DNA of 64,000 bases. It comes from Nannochloropsis oceanica (lineage: Eukaryota > Sar > Eustigmatophyceae > Eustigmatales > Monodopsidaceae). Below are positions 1-9,619 of this stretch, one piece after another; positions within the stretch are counted from its first letter, which is position 1, and the number at the start of each line of letters is the position of its first letter. Made by a program: the position numbers and the translations under genes. Under the pieces are notes generated by a model, which saw nothing but the letters and a program-made list of their open reading frames with translations, was not told the DNA's origin and searched no databases. The stretch lies in NCBI GenBank assembly GCA_004519485.1, contig CP038133.1, positions 496,001 to 560,000 of the forward strand. Reading direction: 5' to 3'.

Positions 1-486
1 CAAGAAGGGAGAGGCATTTGGTGTGATGCTCAACACGTTGCCCTCCAAGGCCAAGTTTTCTGGCGAACACATAGGCAGTGCTGCCCTCGTATTTTCCATG
101 TACGTGCATGCGCGGGTGATTGTCGTCCTCCCGAATTTGTTGTGCGACTGTTCCTTGCATCACGGGTTTTGGGATTAATGCACGCTTTATCCCGTCTTAC
201 TCCTCATATCATATTTCCTCGGCTTTTTCCTCCCCCCAATTTTCTCCTCTCCTTTTTCCTCAGATTCTATTCCTCCTACCAAGGCATAAAATACATCAGT
301 AAGGTTGCACGAGACGAGGATGATTGGGGAAATCCGGCAACAGCTGCCATCACGACCGTCGCCCCGTTGCTTCTTTCTGCCACATTTCGTCGCAACGTGC
401 CTTATGCGGTCCTCTTGATAGGCATGGATGTGTTCAGCGAAGCGACTGCATCCACGCCCTCCTCCACCACCTCTACTACTAGTTAA
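1..486 (+). CDS. Tim17/Tim22/NDUFA11-like inner-membrane protein, 3' part
   Basis: The gene runs off the left edge. I read two exons: 1..99 (frame starting at base 2) and 264..486, joined over an intron 100..263 that has a strong donor (GTACGT) and a pyrimidine-rich CTCAG acceptor with matching phase. The visible part is about 105 residues and has two hydrophobic stretches (GSAALVFS and TTVAPLLLS) around a loop with ARDEDDWGNP. A basic-acidic-W-N loop of this kind followed by a glycine/alanine-rich helix is typical of the Tim17/22/23 fold, including the complex I subunit B14.7/NDUFA11. Those proteins sit in the mitochondrial inner membrane. The fold assignment is moderately supported; choosing between a TIM translocase and a complex I subunit is not possible from this fragment. 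The Ser/Thr-rich tail ends at TAA 484-486. Confidence 0.45.
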   Translation, partial: QEGRGIWCDAQHVALQGQVFWRTHRQCCPRIFHVRACAGDCRPPEFVVRLFLASRVLGLMHALSRLTPHIIFPRLFPPPNFLLSFFLRFYSSYQGIKYISKVARDEDDWGNPATAAITTVAPLLLSATFRRNVPYAVLLIGMDVFSEATASTPSSTTSTTS

Positions 487-505
487 GGGAGAGTGAATCT
501 CAAGT

Positions 506-649
506 GTAAGTATATTTTCCGCGAACACGAACACAAGAAGAAGGAAAATTTAAAGTCTCGAATCTCGTCTTGATCTGAATGTGCTCTTCCTTTTCTCTTC
601 TGCCTTTGTTGTGTTTCTTCTTCATGGATTTTTTGTTTTCTTTCCTTAG
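506..649 (+). other. Likely 3'-UTR intron of the Tim17-like gene
   Basis: A near-consensus donor (GTAAGTAT, from 506) and a pyrimidine-rich CCTTAG acceptor (648-649) lie 20 bases after the stop codon of the first gene. The 144-bp interval would be an intron in the untranslated region. The spacer to the convergent dioxygenase gene (487-774) holds nothing else that I recognise. Confidence 0.4.
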
Positions 650-774
650 GTATGGTTCAATTTCTCCTTAATGGATGCCTGGCGATCAAGCTCTCTCTTG
701 GATTCGTTTTCGTTTCCCTCCGATTCATGTTGCAGTCCTACCAAACATGTCCTTGTCCGTCAACCATATACACC

Positions 775-1815
775 TCACAGCTCCCCACCCCCTTCTACCG
801 ATACAGCAGACCTTATCACACGCGCTGCCTTGGCCAGACTTGCCGTCACCAGTCTCTTCCCCGTGAAGGGCCTCCTTGAATGCATGACCGTGTGGTTATC
901 AATCAAGACGAAATCCCCCCTCTTCCACGGGAATGCCACCGCCAGCTCCTCCATTATTGAACCAGCCTCTGCGATCAAAGTCGGGTCCAAGTAACTCCCG
1001 TCCGCGAACTGAATGGCCCTCTCCCCTTTATTTCTCGAGTCATTCCACCCTGTAAACACCGCAACTACCGAGTTAAAGAACGTTTTCCTCCCCGACCTCC
1101 CCTCTCCCACGTCTTGCCTCACTGCTGACAAGACAGGCGAGATCGTCCTCAGGCTCCCATCCCCCAACCACTCCCCGGTGTAGTTTAAACTGCGCAATCG
1201 GACTTCTACCTCCGCTCGATCCTGCGTGGCATACGTTGATTTCCACCCTCGGCCAATCGCGGACGAAGGATCGTCTTCCTCGGGCATAACACGGACGTAC
1301 CTCACCCCGTCTGCTAACTTCCGGATGAATGCCGGGTGCTTCGCTTCGAGTCTTGCGCAGACCTCCCATGAAGGCAGAATGGGGGTCTCGCCCCCTGTTT
1401 CCGGAGGGGTGTCGCATTGAAAGAAGACCTTGGCGGGAAACGAGGGCACCTGGGCCATTTCGTGGTGGAAGGGGATTTTTTCCGAGGGCGGGGACTCGTT
1501 TGTTGTGAAGACACGAGGGGCAAGCTGGCGGCGGACGGCAGCTCCACCGACGTAGGGAAAATTGTCGAAGCCGAATTCTTCTACCATGTTGTTGAAGCGC
1601 TCGGGGGTGTCGACTTGAAAGTCCTTGAAGAGGATGGCGCCATGCTTGAGCAGAAGCGCATCCACCACTTCGGGTGTGGCTGCTTGTACCCACTCTTTCA
1701 GCGTCTCTTGTTTAGTCCTTGCGCCGGTATTTTTGGTCTTAGGGTTAGGCCCCAGCACGAGCGGGAACTCAATGCCATCAAAGATTTTTTGCTCGGGAAT
1801 GTGGATGGGTACCAC
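775..1815 (-). CDS. TauD-family Fe(II)/2-oxoglutarate dioxygenase (At3g21360-like)
   Basis: The protein (346 residues as read) follows the plant clavaminate-synthase-like protein At3g21360 almost end to end: YVGGAA, FTTNESPP, PFHHEMAQ, GGETPI, DDPSSAIGRGWKS, FTGWNDSRN and DNHTVMHSRRPF. The iron ligands expected of the family are the H-x-E in FHHEM (about residues 117-119) and the distal His of VMHSRRPF, where the Arg is the likely 2-oxoglutarate contact. The fold should therefore be catalytically intact; the substrate in this subfamily is unknown. The start is unresolved. The frame begins at GTG 1813-1815, which is not a credible eukaryotic start, and the same frame stays open upstream for about 50 codons without an ATG, so a short first exon is likely missing from this call. 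The gene ends tail to tail with the Tim17-like gene. Confidence 0.85.
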   Translation of the reverse strand: MVPIHIPEQKIFDGIEFPLVLGPNPKTKNTGARTKQETLKEWVQAATPEVVDALLLKHGAILFKDFQVDTPERFNNMVEEFGFDNFPYVGGAAVRRQLAPRVFTTNESPPSEKIPFHHEMAQVPSFPAKVFFQCDTPPETGGETPILPSWEVCARLEAKHPAFIRKLADGVRYVRVMPEEDDPSSAIGRGWKSTYATQDRAEVEVRLRSLNYTGEWLGDGSLRTISPVLSAVRQDVGEGRSGRKTFFNSVVAVFTGWNDSRNKGERAIQFADGSYLDPTLIAEAGSIMEELAVAFPWKRGDFVLIDNHTVMHSRRPFTGKRLVTASLAKAARVIRSAVSVEGGGEL

Positions 1816-2833
1816 GGGGCTGTCCGCAGGGAAGTAGTCCTGGTTGATGTTGGGGAAAAGGGTTTGGGGAGAGGGGTGTGACTGGGTGCTTGGGATAGGG
1901 ACGATGAGAAAATTCTGGAAAATACTGGCACCATAAATAACGAAGCAAAAGCATGCGAGCGTATGCGTGCATGTGTGTGCATGTGTGTCCTAAACCAACC
2001 GGAATCGGGTCGAAGGCTCAATCGAGATGGGACGAACGAGCTAAATATCTCGTGATTACGGAGCCTCTACACCAGAACCTGAGAGCATCGACAAATGTGC
2101 ATTCGCACTTACCATGGAGGTTGAAGACCGGTCGGCTGCCAGCGCGACTACCATTGAACTGGAGATCAGGACCAGACGGCATATCGACGTGATGGCCATA
2201 TTACCTACCGAGTGTGTACCGAGGCCCCTTGCAGAGTCCAAATGGAACGCTGCCAAGCAACCCTGCGTCTTCTGCGGTTGTCTCACGACAGCGAGCGAGT
2301 CCTACGTATCTTGTGTATGTGGTCTACAATGCCGTGGATGAGGCGTGAATGGATGACATTCAAGACCAGCGGAACGTGGGGAAGCACTGAGACTCTCCGA
2401 CTCGGAGCAACGAGCAAGGTCTCTCGACTATCGCCAGTTTCTGACAGCGGACCGTCGACTCCTTCTCACCACACACACTGCAACTCAATCATTGCGCCCC
2501 GCTGTGTTACAGGCCTTTATACCAACCGTCCGTATGTCTGGCACTTTCCCGTGTTGACCTGAACCTTGCGCTGTCTTAGCTCTCGTCGGAATGTTCTTCA
2601 TTCATTGGCTGCTCCACGCATCTCCTCCCCCCTCAGTCATCATCGCTGCTCGCCCACACACGACACGCGAGGACTCGGACAACACCATCTCTTGACCAAG
2701 AGCAAGGCCATCTTCCATTGACGGACTTACGCTTAAAGCCATTTCTCTCACCGTCATTCTCCACTTCTGCTCCCGCTCACAGGACTGTAACAGTCACGCC
2801 TCCGCCGGGCTGAGCCCCACCTTCCCTAACACG
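1816..2833. other. Intergenic, divergent 5' regions of dioxygenase and MTHFR genes
   Basis: About 1 kb with no convincing gene. It must hold the 5' ends of both divergent transcripts, and probably the missing first exon of the dioxygenase. A short GT-alternating patch (GTGCATGTGTGTGCATGTGTGT, around 1967-1990) is visible. The two short overlapping open frames near 2056-2340 lack family features. Confidence 0.5.
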
Positions 2834-5249
2834 ATGCCGGGGGGACGAAAGATTATTGACACGATTCAGACCGTCCTAGCGGATGGCGGGACGACAGTGT
2901 CACTGGAGTTCTTTCCAGCCAAGACGGAAGAAGGTATGGGGAATCTTCTCGCACGCATAGAGGCAATGGTTCTACAGTTGCAACCGACTTTTGTCACACT
3001 GACCTGGCGCTCAGCCTTTGAAGATGAAAGGCTTTGGCTCAAGATCGGTACCATCGTCCAAAAGGAATTTTCGGTGGACGTCTTACTACATTTGACGTGC
3101 CATTTGCCTCGTGCGGACTTGGTGCGTGTGCTTCAGAACGCGCGAGACGCCGGCATTCGGAACATCCTGGCTCTGCGGGGCGACCCGCCAATTGGAGAGG
3201 ATAAGTGGGAGGCCGTATCTGGGGGCTTCTCTAATGCCGTGGAGCTGGTACAATTGATTCGAGATTTGCACGGGGATTGGTTTTGTGTCGCCGTCGCGGG
3301 CTACCCCGAGGTGCACACGGAGTGTTGGAACTCGCCCGATTTGCCTCCGTCGGAGCAGAGCCAAGCTTTGGACTTGTGTCATTTGAAGGAAAAGGTGCTT
3401 GCAGGTAAGGAAATGGAGAGATGGAAGGAGGAGCCGTGTTACAAAGTACGTTGTGCATTACAAGGTTGGCTTTTATTGGGACGTGACCTTCCTGACAGGC
3501 TCCCTTACCCTTTCGCTTTCTCTTAAACTTCATATGTCCCTTCCTCGAACAGGCGCTGACTTCGTCGTGTCCCAGTTTTTTTACGACGTGGAGAAGTTCC
3601 AGAAATTCTCTGATAAGTGCCGCGAGATCGGTATTCCTGCGAACGTGCCCATCTTGCCCGGTTATCTACCAATTCAGAATTACAAGTCTTTTCGGAAGTT
3701 CACCTCGTGGTGTAAGACCTCTGTGCCCCGTCACATTGAGACGGCCCTGGAGAAGGTGAAGGATGATGATGAACAGGTTAAGGCGTTTGGTGCGGAGGAA
3801 GCCATTCGGGTATGCAAGCGTCTCTTGGCGCACGGCCACAAGACCCTGCATTTTTACACGCTCAACCTCGAGACGACGGTCACGAGCGTGGTGGAGGGCT
3901 TGGGATTATTACCTCAGCCCAATCTTCGTGAGCTCTCATGGCAACGGCACAATGCGATGGGCAGCCGGACCCGGGCGAAAGGGGGTCCAATGGAAGAGGT
4001 GCGTCCTATCTTTTGGGCGAATCGGCAGACTAGCTATGTCTCGCGAACGAATGCGTGGGATGAGTTCCCGAATGGCCGTTGGGGAGATTCCAGGTCGCCG
4101 GCGTATGGAGAGCTGTCGCATTATTATCTGGAGTTTAAGCGACCAAAAATCGACAGGCAGAAACTGTGGGGATTGCCGACGAAGCAAGAAGATGTGTATG
4201 ACGTCTTTTGTGATTTCCTGGACGGGAAGGTAAGCTCCCTTCCCTGGTGCGAACAGGCCCCGGCGCCCGAAACTTCTTCCATTGCCTCCAACCTTAAATT
4301 TTTGAATTCAAACGGATATTTGACTATCAATTCCCAGCCGGCCGTTGATGGACGTCCATCCACCGACCCGGAAGTTGGGTGGGGGGGGCCGGGCGGGTTT
4401 GTGTACCAGAAGGCTTATGTGGAGTTCTTCTGCAGTCCACTCAAACTGAAGGCGTTGATGGAGGAGTTGGACAGGCACCCAAATTTGAGTTATCATGCGG
4501 TGAACGCGGCCGGTGAGGAGTATACCAACACACAGGGGAAAAGGGTAAATGCAGTGACTTGGGGGGTGTTCCCGGGGAAAGAGATCGTACAGCCGACGGT
4601 GGTGGATGCAGAGTCGTTCCAGATTTGGAAGGACGAGGCATTTGAATTGTGGCTGACTCAATGGGCGAGTGCCTATGGAGAAGGCTCGACCTCCCGGGCT
4701 GTGATTCAAGAGATTTACGATTCCTACTTTTTGGTAAATATTGTCGACGAGAATTACAGTGCTGAGCACCACCAGATCGCTGCCGCGCAGACCGAGGCCA
4801 GTCTCAAACTCGTGGCGGCAGCTGGGGCGGCGGGTGCAGCGGGGGCATGGCAGCAGGGGAAGGACGAGGAAGAGGTGAGAGACGGGGATGCAGGTATCCC
4901 GATGGATATATTTACTCTTTTTAAGCGTGTGATTACCAGGCATTTTACTCCGGAGCAATTGGAGCATTTTTCGTTGAACACGCAAAAGGAGAATGAACTT
5001 CTTTTTGGGTTGGTAAAGGAGCTCAAAGCCATCAATCATGATACGGCTTCTGAGAACAAGCAGCTCCGTGCTCAGCTCGTCCAATTTCAGAAGGAGCTTG
5101 CGGATGTCAAGGCGGAGATGAACCGCATTCGCACACGTGGTTATGAGACCAATAAGTCTAACACATTAATTCTGTCGGCGCGGCGCCCCGTGGCGGCTGC
5201 TGCTAGCCTTTCCGCCACACAAGGCAACGGCGGCGCATCCTCGATGTAA
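2834..5249 (+). CDS. MTHFR: Methylenetetrahydrofolate reductase
   Basis: Two exons, 2834..3404 and 3553..5249, encode 755 residues. The intron splits a Gly codon inside VLAGADFVVSQFFYD, which restores the conserved KVxAGADF-type motif. The N-terminal TIM barrel starts at VSLEFFPAKTEEG and includes LALRGDPP; the FAD enzyme reduces 5,10-methylene-THF to 5-methyl-THF for methionine synthesis. The eukaryotic C-terminal regulatory domain follows (NAWDEFPNGRWGDSRSPAYGE through VTWGVFPGKEIVQPT to DSYFLVNIVDENY); in other eukaryotes it binds the allosteric inhibitor AdoMet. After this comes a tail of about 150 residues not seen in the roughly 600-660-residue human, yeast and plant enzymes: an Ala-rich linker, then an acidic/leucine-rich segment that looks like a coiled coil (TASENKQLRAQLVQFQKEL). 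The ATG at 2834 sits just before the conserved start of the barrel. Confidence 0.93.
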
Positions 5250-5816
5250 GTTCCGGCTAGGGACTCAAAGGAGAAAGCAATTGAGCTTTATTCACCTTCA
5301 GGTCTCACACAAGACATAACAGAAAGCGATAGAATTGCCCTTGGATAAGATGCACTTTGGATAATGTTCACAAAGTGCACCGCCCTCCCTCCCTTCCTTC
5401 TTCTTTCCTCCCTTTTTACGCCCTTCCCCTTGTCGGATGTTTGTGACGCTTGTGTTCGTTTCTCCCCTCTTGGGAGGCAACCAGTATCGCAGGCCGTGGT
5501 AGGGAACATGTATGTCGTACCATATATATAAGCAGGACGCCGGCGTGCGAAAAAGATTGAGAGGGCATGCGAAACAGAGAAAGGGGAAAGTTACAATTTT
5601 GAAAAGAAAGAAAAACAAAAAAGAAGGAAAAATTGTGGCAATCACGTCACTAACTGTCTAGCCCCCCCTCGTAAAGTTCGTGTAATGTCGCTGTTTGTCA
5701 ATTATTTCCTTTCCTGACCTTTATTTTTGCTTTGTGCTGGTAATAACACTCTTGGTGCTTTGTTTCCGTTTTGTCGTTTCCAACGAGTATTGACTTTTCG
5801 CTCTTCCTCTCATATT
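5250..5816. other. Intergenic between convergent 3' ends
   Basis: Contains the 3' UTRs of MTHFR (+) and the PRMT3-like gene (-). An A-rich patch near 5575-5640 may hold polyadenylation signals. No gene seen. Confidence 0.5.
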
Positions 5817-7613
5817 TCAGCTCCCCAAAGTATAGCTCTGCCTTCCCTGCCCCACCACAACTTCCCCCTCTTTCCTCAAGACCTCCCACGAAATAGCCAC
5901 GTCATAATCGCGCGGATTTATCGCATTCCGAGAAAAGCAAAGTTTCCCCTTCACCATATCTCCCCCCCCAAGCTCCTCCTCCGGCGCCCCTGTCAGCCAA
6001 AAAAGAGTCTGGTGCCAATGCGTATCTTTCTCGTTTGGCCTCGTCGAAAAAACAACACTCTGCCCCCCTGACAGGCCCAAAAAATACGTATCGAAAGAGA
6101 CCACTAGACCTCTTAAACGCCTCGATCCTACAACTGTTGCACCTGATGCTGCCCCGACAATCAACGAAAAGTCAGCCTCGAAATCCAAATCTTTCACTTG
6201 CACGTTGTAAAGATCAAAGTCCTTAAAAACAAAAGCATCCGTCAAAATCGCTTGAGGATCTGCCACTTCTACCCCCGGTTCTGCTAGCACTGACTCCCTG
6301 AGAGGACTCATGTCTAATCCATACACATTGTCCCACCACCCTAATTTACCTTCAAAGTCCCCTACTCCTTGGACGAGCATTGTGCACCGACTGGGCAACA
6401 ACAGTCCGCCGGGACGTAGGTACTTATCCCTTGCTGCTAATACAGAAGGGAGCATCGATTCATAAAGCAAACAATACCCCATCCACTCAGACACAATCAC
6501 ATCGACCTTATCAACAGGCAAGTTTACCTCCTCCATCTTCCCCTGCACCAACACTACCTTCTCCTCCAACCCATTTAATTTCACAATAGCTCTTGCCTGC
6601 TCCATAATTCTACTACAGTCCACACCCACTACCTGAGCCGCGCCAGCTTTGGCCGCAAACATGGACAACACACCACTTCCTGACCCAACATCTAAAACCA
6701 CCTTCCCCTCCAACCCCGCTTTGTGAATCGCTTCCCGATACGACTGCGTCCGCACGGTGTCCTTTAGCATGGTCTCGTGAATGCAATAGTGGCTGTAAGA
6801 CTTAAAATAGTATGTGTCATTGTCTTGGCGCTCCGGTTTGGTGCGGATCTTGACGTCCTCGTCCACTGCCGCCATCAGCTCACTCAAGCGCTTCAACCGC
6901 GCTCGTACTTCTCCCAATTCTTCGCGTAGTTCGTGGTTCTCCTGGACAAGTCCACGTTGCCCCTGCGAAGACAAATGCCGGTCAGACACCTTCTGATCAC
7001 CTGCTGCCATCGCCTGTGTCCCTGCCCCGTTCTCCGCATCCCTCTCCTCTTCTCCTGTGCTCTCTCCTTCCTCCTCATTCTGCAGCAGCAAGTCGAGCCC
7101 GTGTGCCTCCAACAGTTCCCCTAGCGCAAAAAGGAGTGGATCGTCCTCCAAAACGGGCTGTAGCATCTCGTCTCCTTGCAACGCGGCCCGTAAGCTATCG
7201 ACATCCTGCACCTGCGCAACAACTTGCTCAGCCGACACGCCATGCTTTAGCACAAGGGTGCGGATAAAATTGATAAGTTTCATCGCTCCGTACAAGCCCA
7301 GCCCGTGGGTACCAAGCAATCCAAGTAAATCTAGCCCCTGCTGATGGTCCGCGGCCAAAGCATCCTCCGGTGAGGACTTAATGGCGTCCGAAAGGAGGCA
7401 TTGGGTCGGCATCTCCTGAGGCCCTTCGTCCTCCCAGTCGCCCCATTCTTCCTCGGCGTCCATGCGATCGTTGCAGCTGCCACTGCTGTCGCTACTACAT
7501 GAGCTGTCGTCATTTCCGCGTCCGATGCTGCTGTTAACGTCGCCTTTCTTATTGTTCATATTTTTCTGTTTGTTTGAGGAGGAAATGGTGTTTGAGCAAG
7601 GGATGGTGGCCAT
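5817..7613 (-). CDS. Protein arginine N-methyltransferase, PRMT3 type
   Basis: A single open frame of 598 residues from the first ATG (the frame upstream starts at GTG). It should transfer methyl groups from AdoMet to protein arginines; PRMT3 in other eukaryotes is cytosolic and modifies ribosomal protein uS5. The N-terminus has the PRMT3 acidic patch EEEWGDWEDE (residues 54-63). The methyltransferase core is complete: FKSYSHYCIHETMLKD, glycine loop LDVGSGSG (307-314), double-E loop SEWMGYCLLYE with E376 and E385, and the THW loop near the C-terminus. The segment where PRMT3 carries its C2H2 zinc finger aligns as QCLLSDA..ADHQQGLDL: one Cys (72) remains, and the second Cys and both His ligands are missing. 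A predicted helical segment (ENHELREELGEVRARLKRL, about 226-244) matches the linker before the catalytic domain. Divergently transcribed from the NAD kinase gene across a 2-kb spacer. Confidence 0.9.
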   Translation of the reverse strand: MATIPCSNTISSSNKQKNMNNKKGDVNSSIGRGNDDSSCSSDSSGSCNDRMDAEEEWGDWEDEGPQEMPTQCLLSDAIKSSPEDALAADHQQGLDLLGLLGTHGLGLYGAMKLINFIRTLVLKHGVSAEQVVAQVQDVDSLRAALQGDEMLQPVLEDDPLLFALGELLEAHGLDLLLQNEEEGESTGEEERDAENGAGTQAMAAGDQKVSDRHLSSQGQRGLVQENHELREELGEVRARLKRLSELMAAVDEDVKIRTKPERQDNDTYYFKSYSHYCIHETMLKDTVRTQSYREAIHKAGLEGKVVLDVGSGSGVLSMFAAKAGAAQVVGVDCSRIMEQARAIVKLNGLEEKVVLVQGKMEEVNLPVDKVDVIVSEWMGYCLLYESMLPSVLAARDKYLRPGGLLLPSRCTMLVQGVGDFEGKLGWWDNVYGLDMSPLRESVLAEPGVEVADPQAILTDAFVFKDFDLYNVQVKDLDFEADFSLIVGAASGATVVGSRRLRGLVVSFDTYFLGLSGGQSVVFSTRPNEKDTHWHQTLFWLTGAPEEELGGGDMVKGKLCFSRNAINPRDYDVAISWEVLRKEGEVVVGQGRQSYTLGS

Positions 7614-9619
7614 GAGTTGAGACTGAGATATCGGAGTGAAATTTACCGAGGTTCTCACAGACAGCCGTCACGAGAGGCAACTGAGGACCTAGACTACGAC
7701 GAGTATGCTTAGGTGGGGTGGGATCTTTTAAACCAAGAGAAGGGGGGTGGGGGTCGGCAGCCTACTACTAGTAGTGATTGATGGATGTTGGTGGGGCAGC
7801 CGTTGGTAAGTTCAAGTGCAATGCAGAGCCATCGTCGATGTTAAGGAGAAAAAAAGGGGAAATTGTCGCAGGCTCGACGAAGCAACGCTTGGCCCTGCGA
7901 AAGTGAAGCACGATGCCCGCCCTAGGCGGCAAGCAGGGCGTGGCAATATTGGGCAAAGGTTCAGGGAAGCTCTGACTAGAAATTACAGGAGCGTAGAAGG
8001 AAGGCACATAGAGGAGCTAAATGTGTTGGTAGAGTTAGAGCAGGAGATAGAGGTGCTGGCGGGGGCAAAGAAATGATCAACTATGGCGTCGTTCTTTCCC
8101 CCTGCAGTTTCTCTACCGACGCCTGAGCCTATCTATTCATCATCATCGTTTCTTACTTGTAGTTCTTTTTGGGTTCCTACATCCCTCTAGAACTATCGCA
8201 TGCAACCTGCGTCTTCGAGGACTTGCATACGAGGGGGAGCCTTCCAACAATAAAATGTTGCATATTCACCCCTTATTTCCTTGTCCGAGTTTTCCTAGCG
8301 ACTTTGACAGGTTTTTTGACCAGGCAAAGTCCCCGGACGGCCCACACAGGGCCAGGAGGAGAGGGGGAAGGAGGATAAAAGAGGAGGCCAGCGGGAACGC
8401 TACACATAGAGTGCGACATGAAAAAGCGTGTGTGCCGCCTCCTTTGCGTCGCATTTGCTTCACCCACTGCTTCCCTCCAGCCAACGAAGACGACGAGGAA
8501 ATATCGAGGAGCAGTACAAACAGTACGAGCACTAGCAGTAGCAGGAGGGGGAAGGGGAGGAGGGGGATGGGGACAAGGAAAAAAAAGCTGGAGGGGCTCG
8601 AGGAGAAGTAGGAGCAGCAGAAGCACGAGCAGCAGGGAGAGGGGGAGGGGGTGTGGAGGCAGGAGCGGGAGGAGGAGGTGTGGGAGCAGGAGCGGGAGGT
8701 AGAGGAGAAGTTAGAAGAGAAGCAGGATTAAGAGGGAGAGGATGTGTGGGAGGATGTATGGGAGTAGGAACAGGAGGGAGGGGAGGTTTGGGAGCAGGAG
8801 CAGGAGCGGGAGAGAGAGGGGGGGGGGGGAGGACGGAGGGAACGTAGAGGATGGGTGGGAGGGGAAGCAGCGGCAGCTGAAGCAGCAGAACCACCGGCAG
8901 CAGTAGCAGTAGCAGTAGCAGTTGCAGTAGGAGGAGGAGGAGGGGGAGGGAAAGAAGGGAGAGAAGGCGGAGGAGAAGGAGGAGGGAAAGGAGGGAGAGT
9001 TAGCGGAGGAGGAGAAGCAGGAGGAGGAGGGAGAGAAGGGAGAGGGAGAGAAGGCGGCAGCGGAGGAGGAGAAGGAGGAGGCCGCGGTGGTGGTGGCGGT
9101 GGAGGAGGAGGAGGAGGAGGATGAGGAGGAGGAGGAGGAGGGGCGGCGGCGGAGAAGGAGGAGGCGGAGGAGGATGAGGAGGAGGAGAAACCTGTCAAGG
9201 CCACTCACCCACTCGGACCAGATAATGGGGAAAAATAAGCAATATTATATTGTTGGAAGGCTTCCCCTCGTATGTAATTCCTGTGATGTAAGTTTGCAGA
9301 AAAGAACAACGAGAACAAAAAACGTTTTACTATTTTTTTACTTAACCATTTAACCAAATAAAGTAACCTCCCGTGATCCGTGATCGCCAACGACGTCACT
9401 CGAACACGTGACTTGACGATCCTCCTAAAGGGGAGGCCTTTATATATTATTAGCGCGACTGAGTCCAGCGCGACAATAGCCCCATTCGTATCAAAAAGTT
9501 TTGCCCCTTAGTCGACCCCATACATCCATTCCAACACAGGCCTTGCGGATTAAAGCTCTACATACCATTCCGTTTTCCCCCAACCCGAGTCCTACCCTTT
9601 CCTACGATTCGTCGGCAGC
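7614..9619. other. Divergent spacer between PRMT3-like and NAD kinase genes
   Basis: Two kb without a supported gene. It holds both promoters and a long purine-rich block (listed separately). An AT-rich element TATATATTATT (near 9441) lies about 170 bp before the NAD kinase ATG. An 86-codon open frame at 7816-8076 has no recognisable domain and is not called. Confidence 0.5.
8536..9190. repeat. Polypurine (GGA/GGGA/AGC) low-complexity tract
   Basis: About 650 bases in which the + strand is almost entirely A and G, built from degenerate GGA, GAGG and AGC units without a fixed period. The composition opens several frames: on the minus strand they spell Pro/Ser/Ala-rich chains of 120-165 residues, on the plus strand Gly/Glu/Arg-rich chains. 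None has a signal peptide or a recognisable domain. A cell-wall-type proline-rich protein on the minus strand cannot be excluded. Confidence 0.8.

Noticed and set aside
2056-2341. Overlapping small frames on both strands between the dioxygenase and MTHFR genes
   Set aside because: Neither has a recognisable domain; likely 5' untranslated or intron sequence.
4308-5084. A 258-codon minus-strand frame
   Set aside because: Antisense shadow of the MTHFR regulatory domain.
7816-8076. An 86-codon plus-strand frame in the PRMT3/NAD kinase spacer
   Set aside because: No signal, domain or splice context; could be chance in GC-rich DNA.
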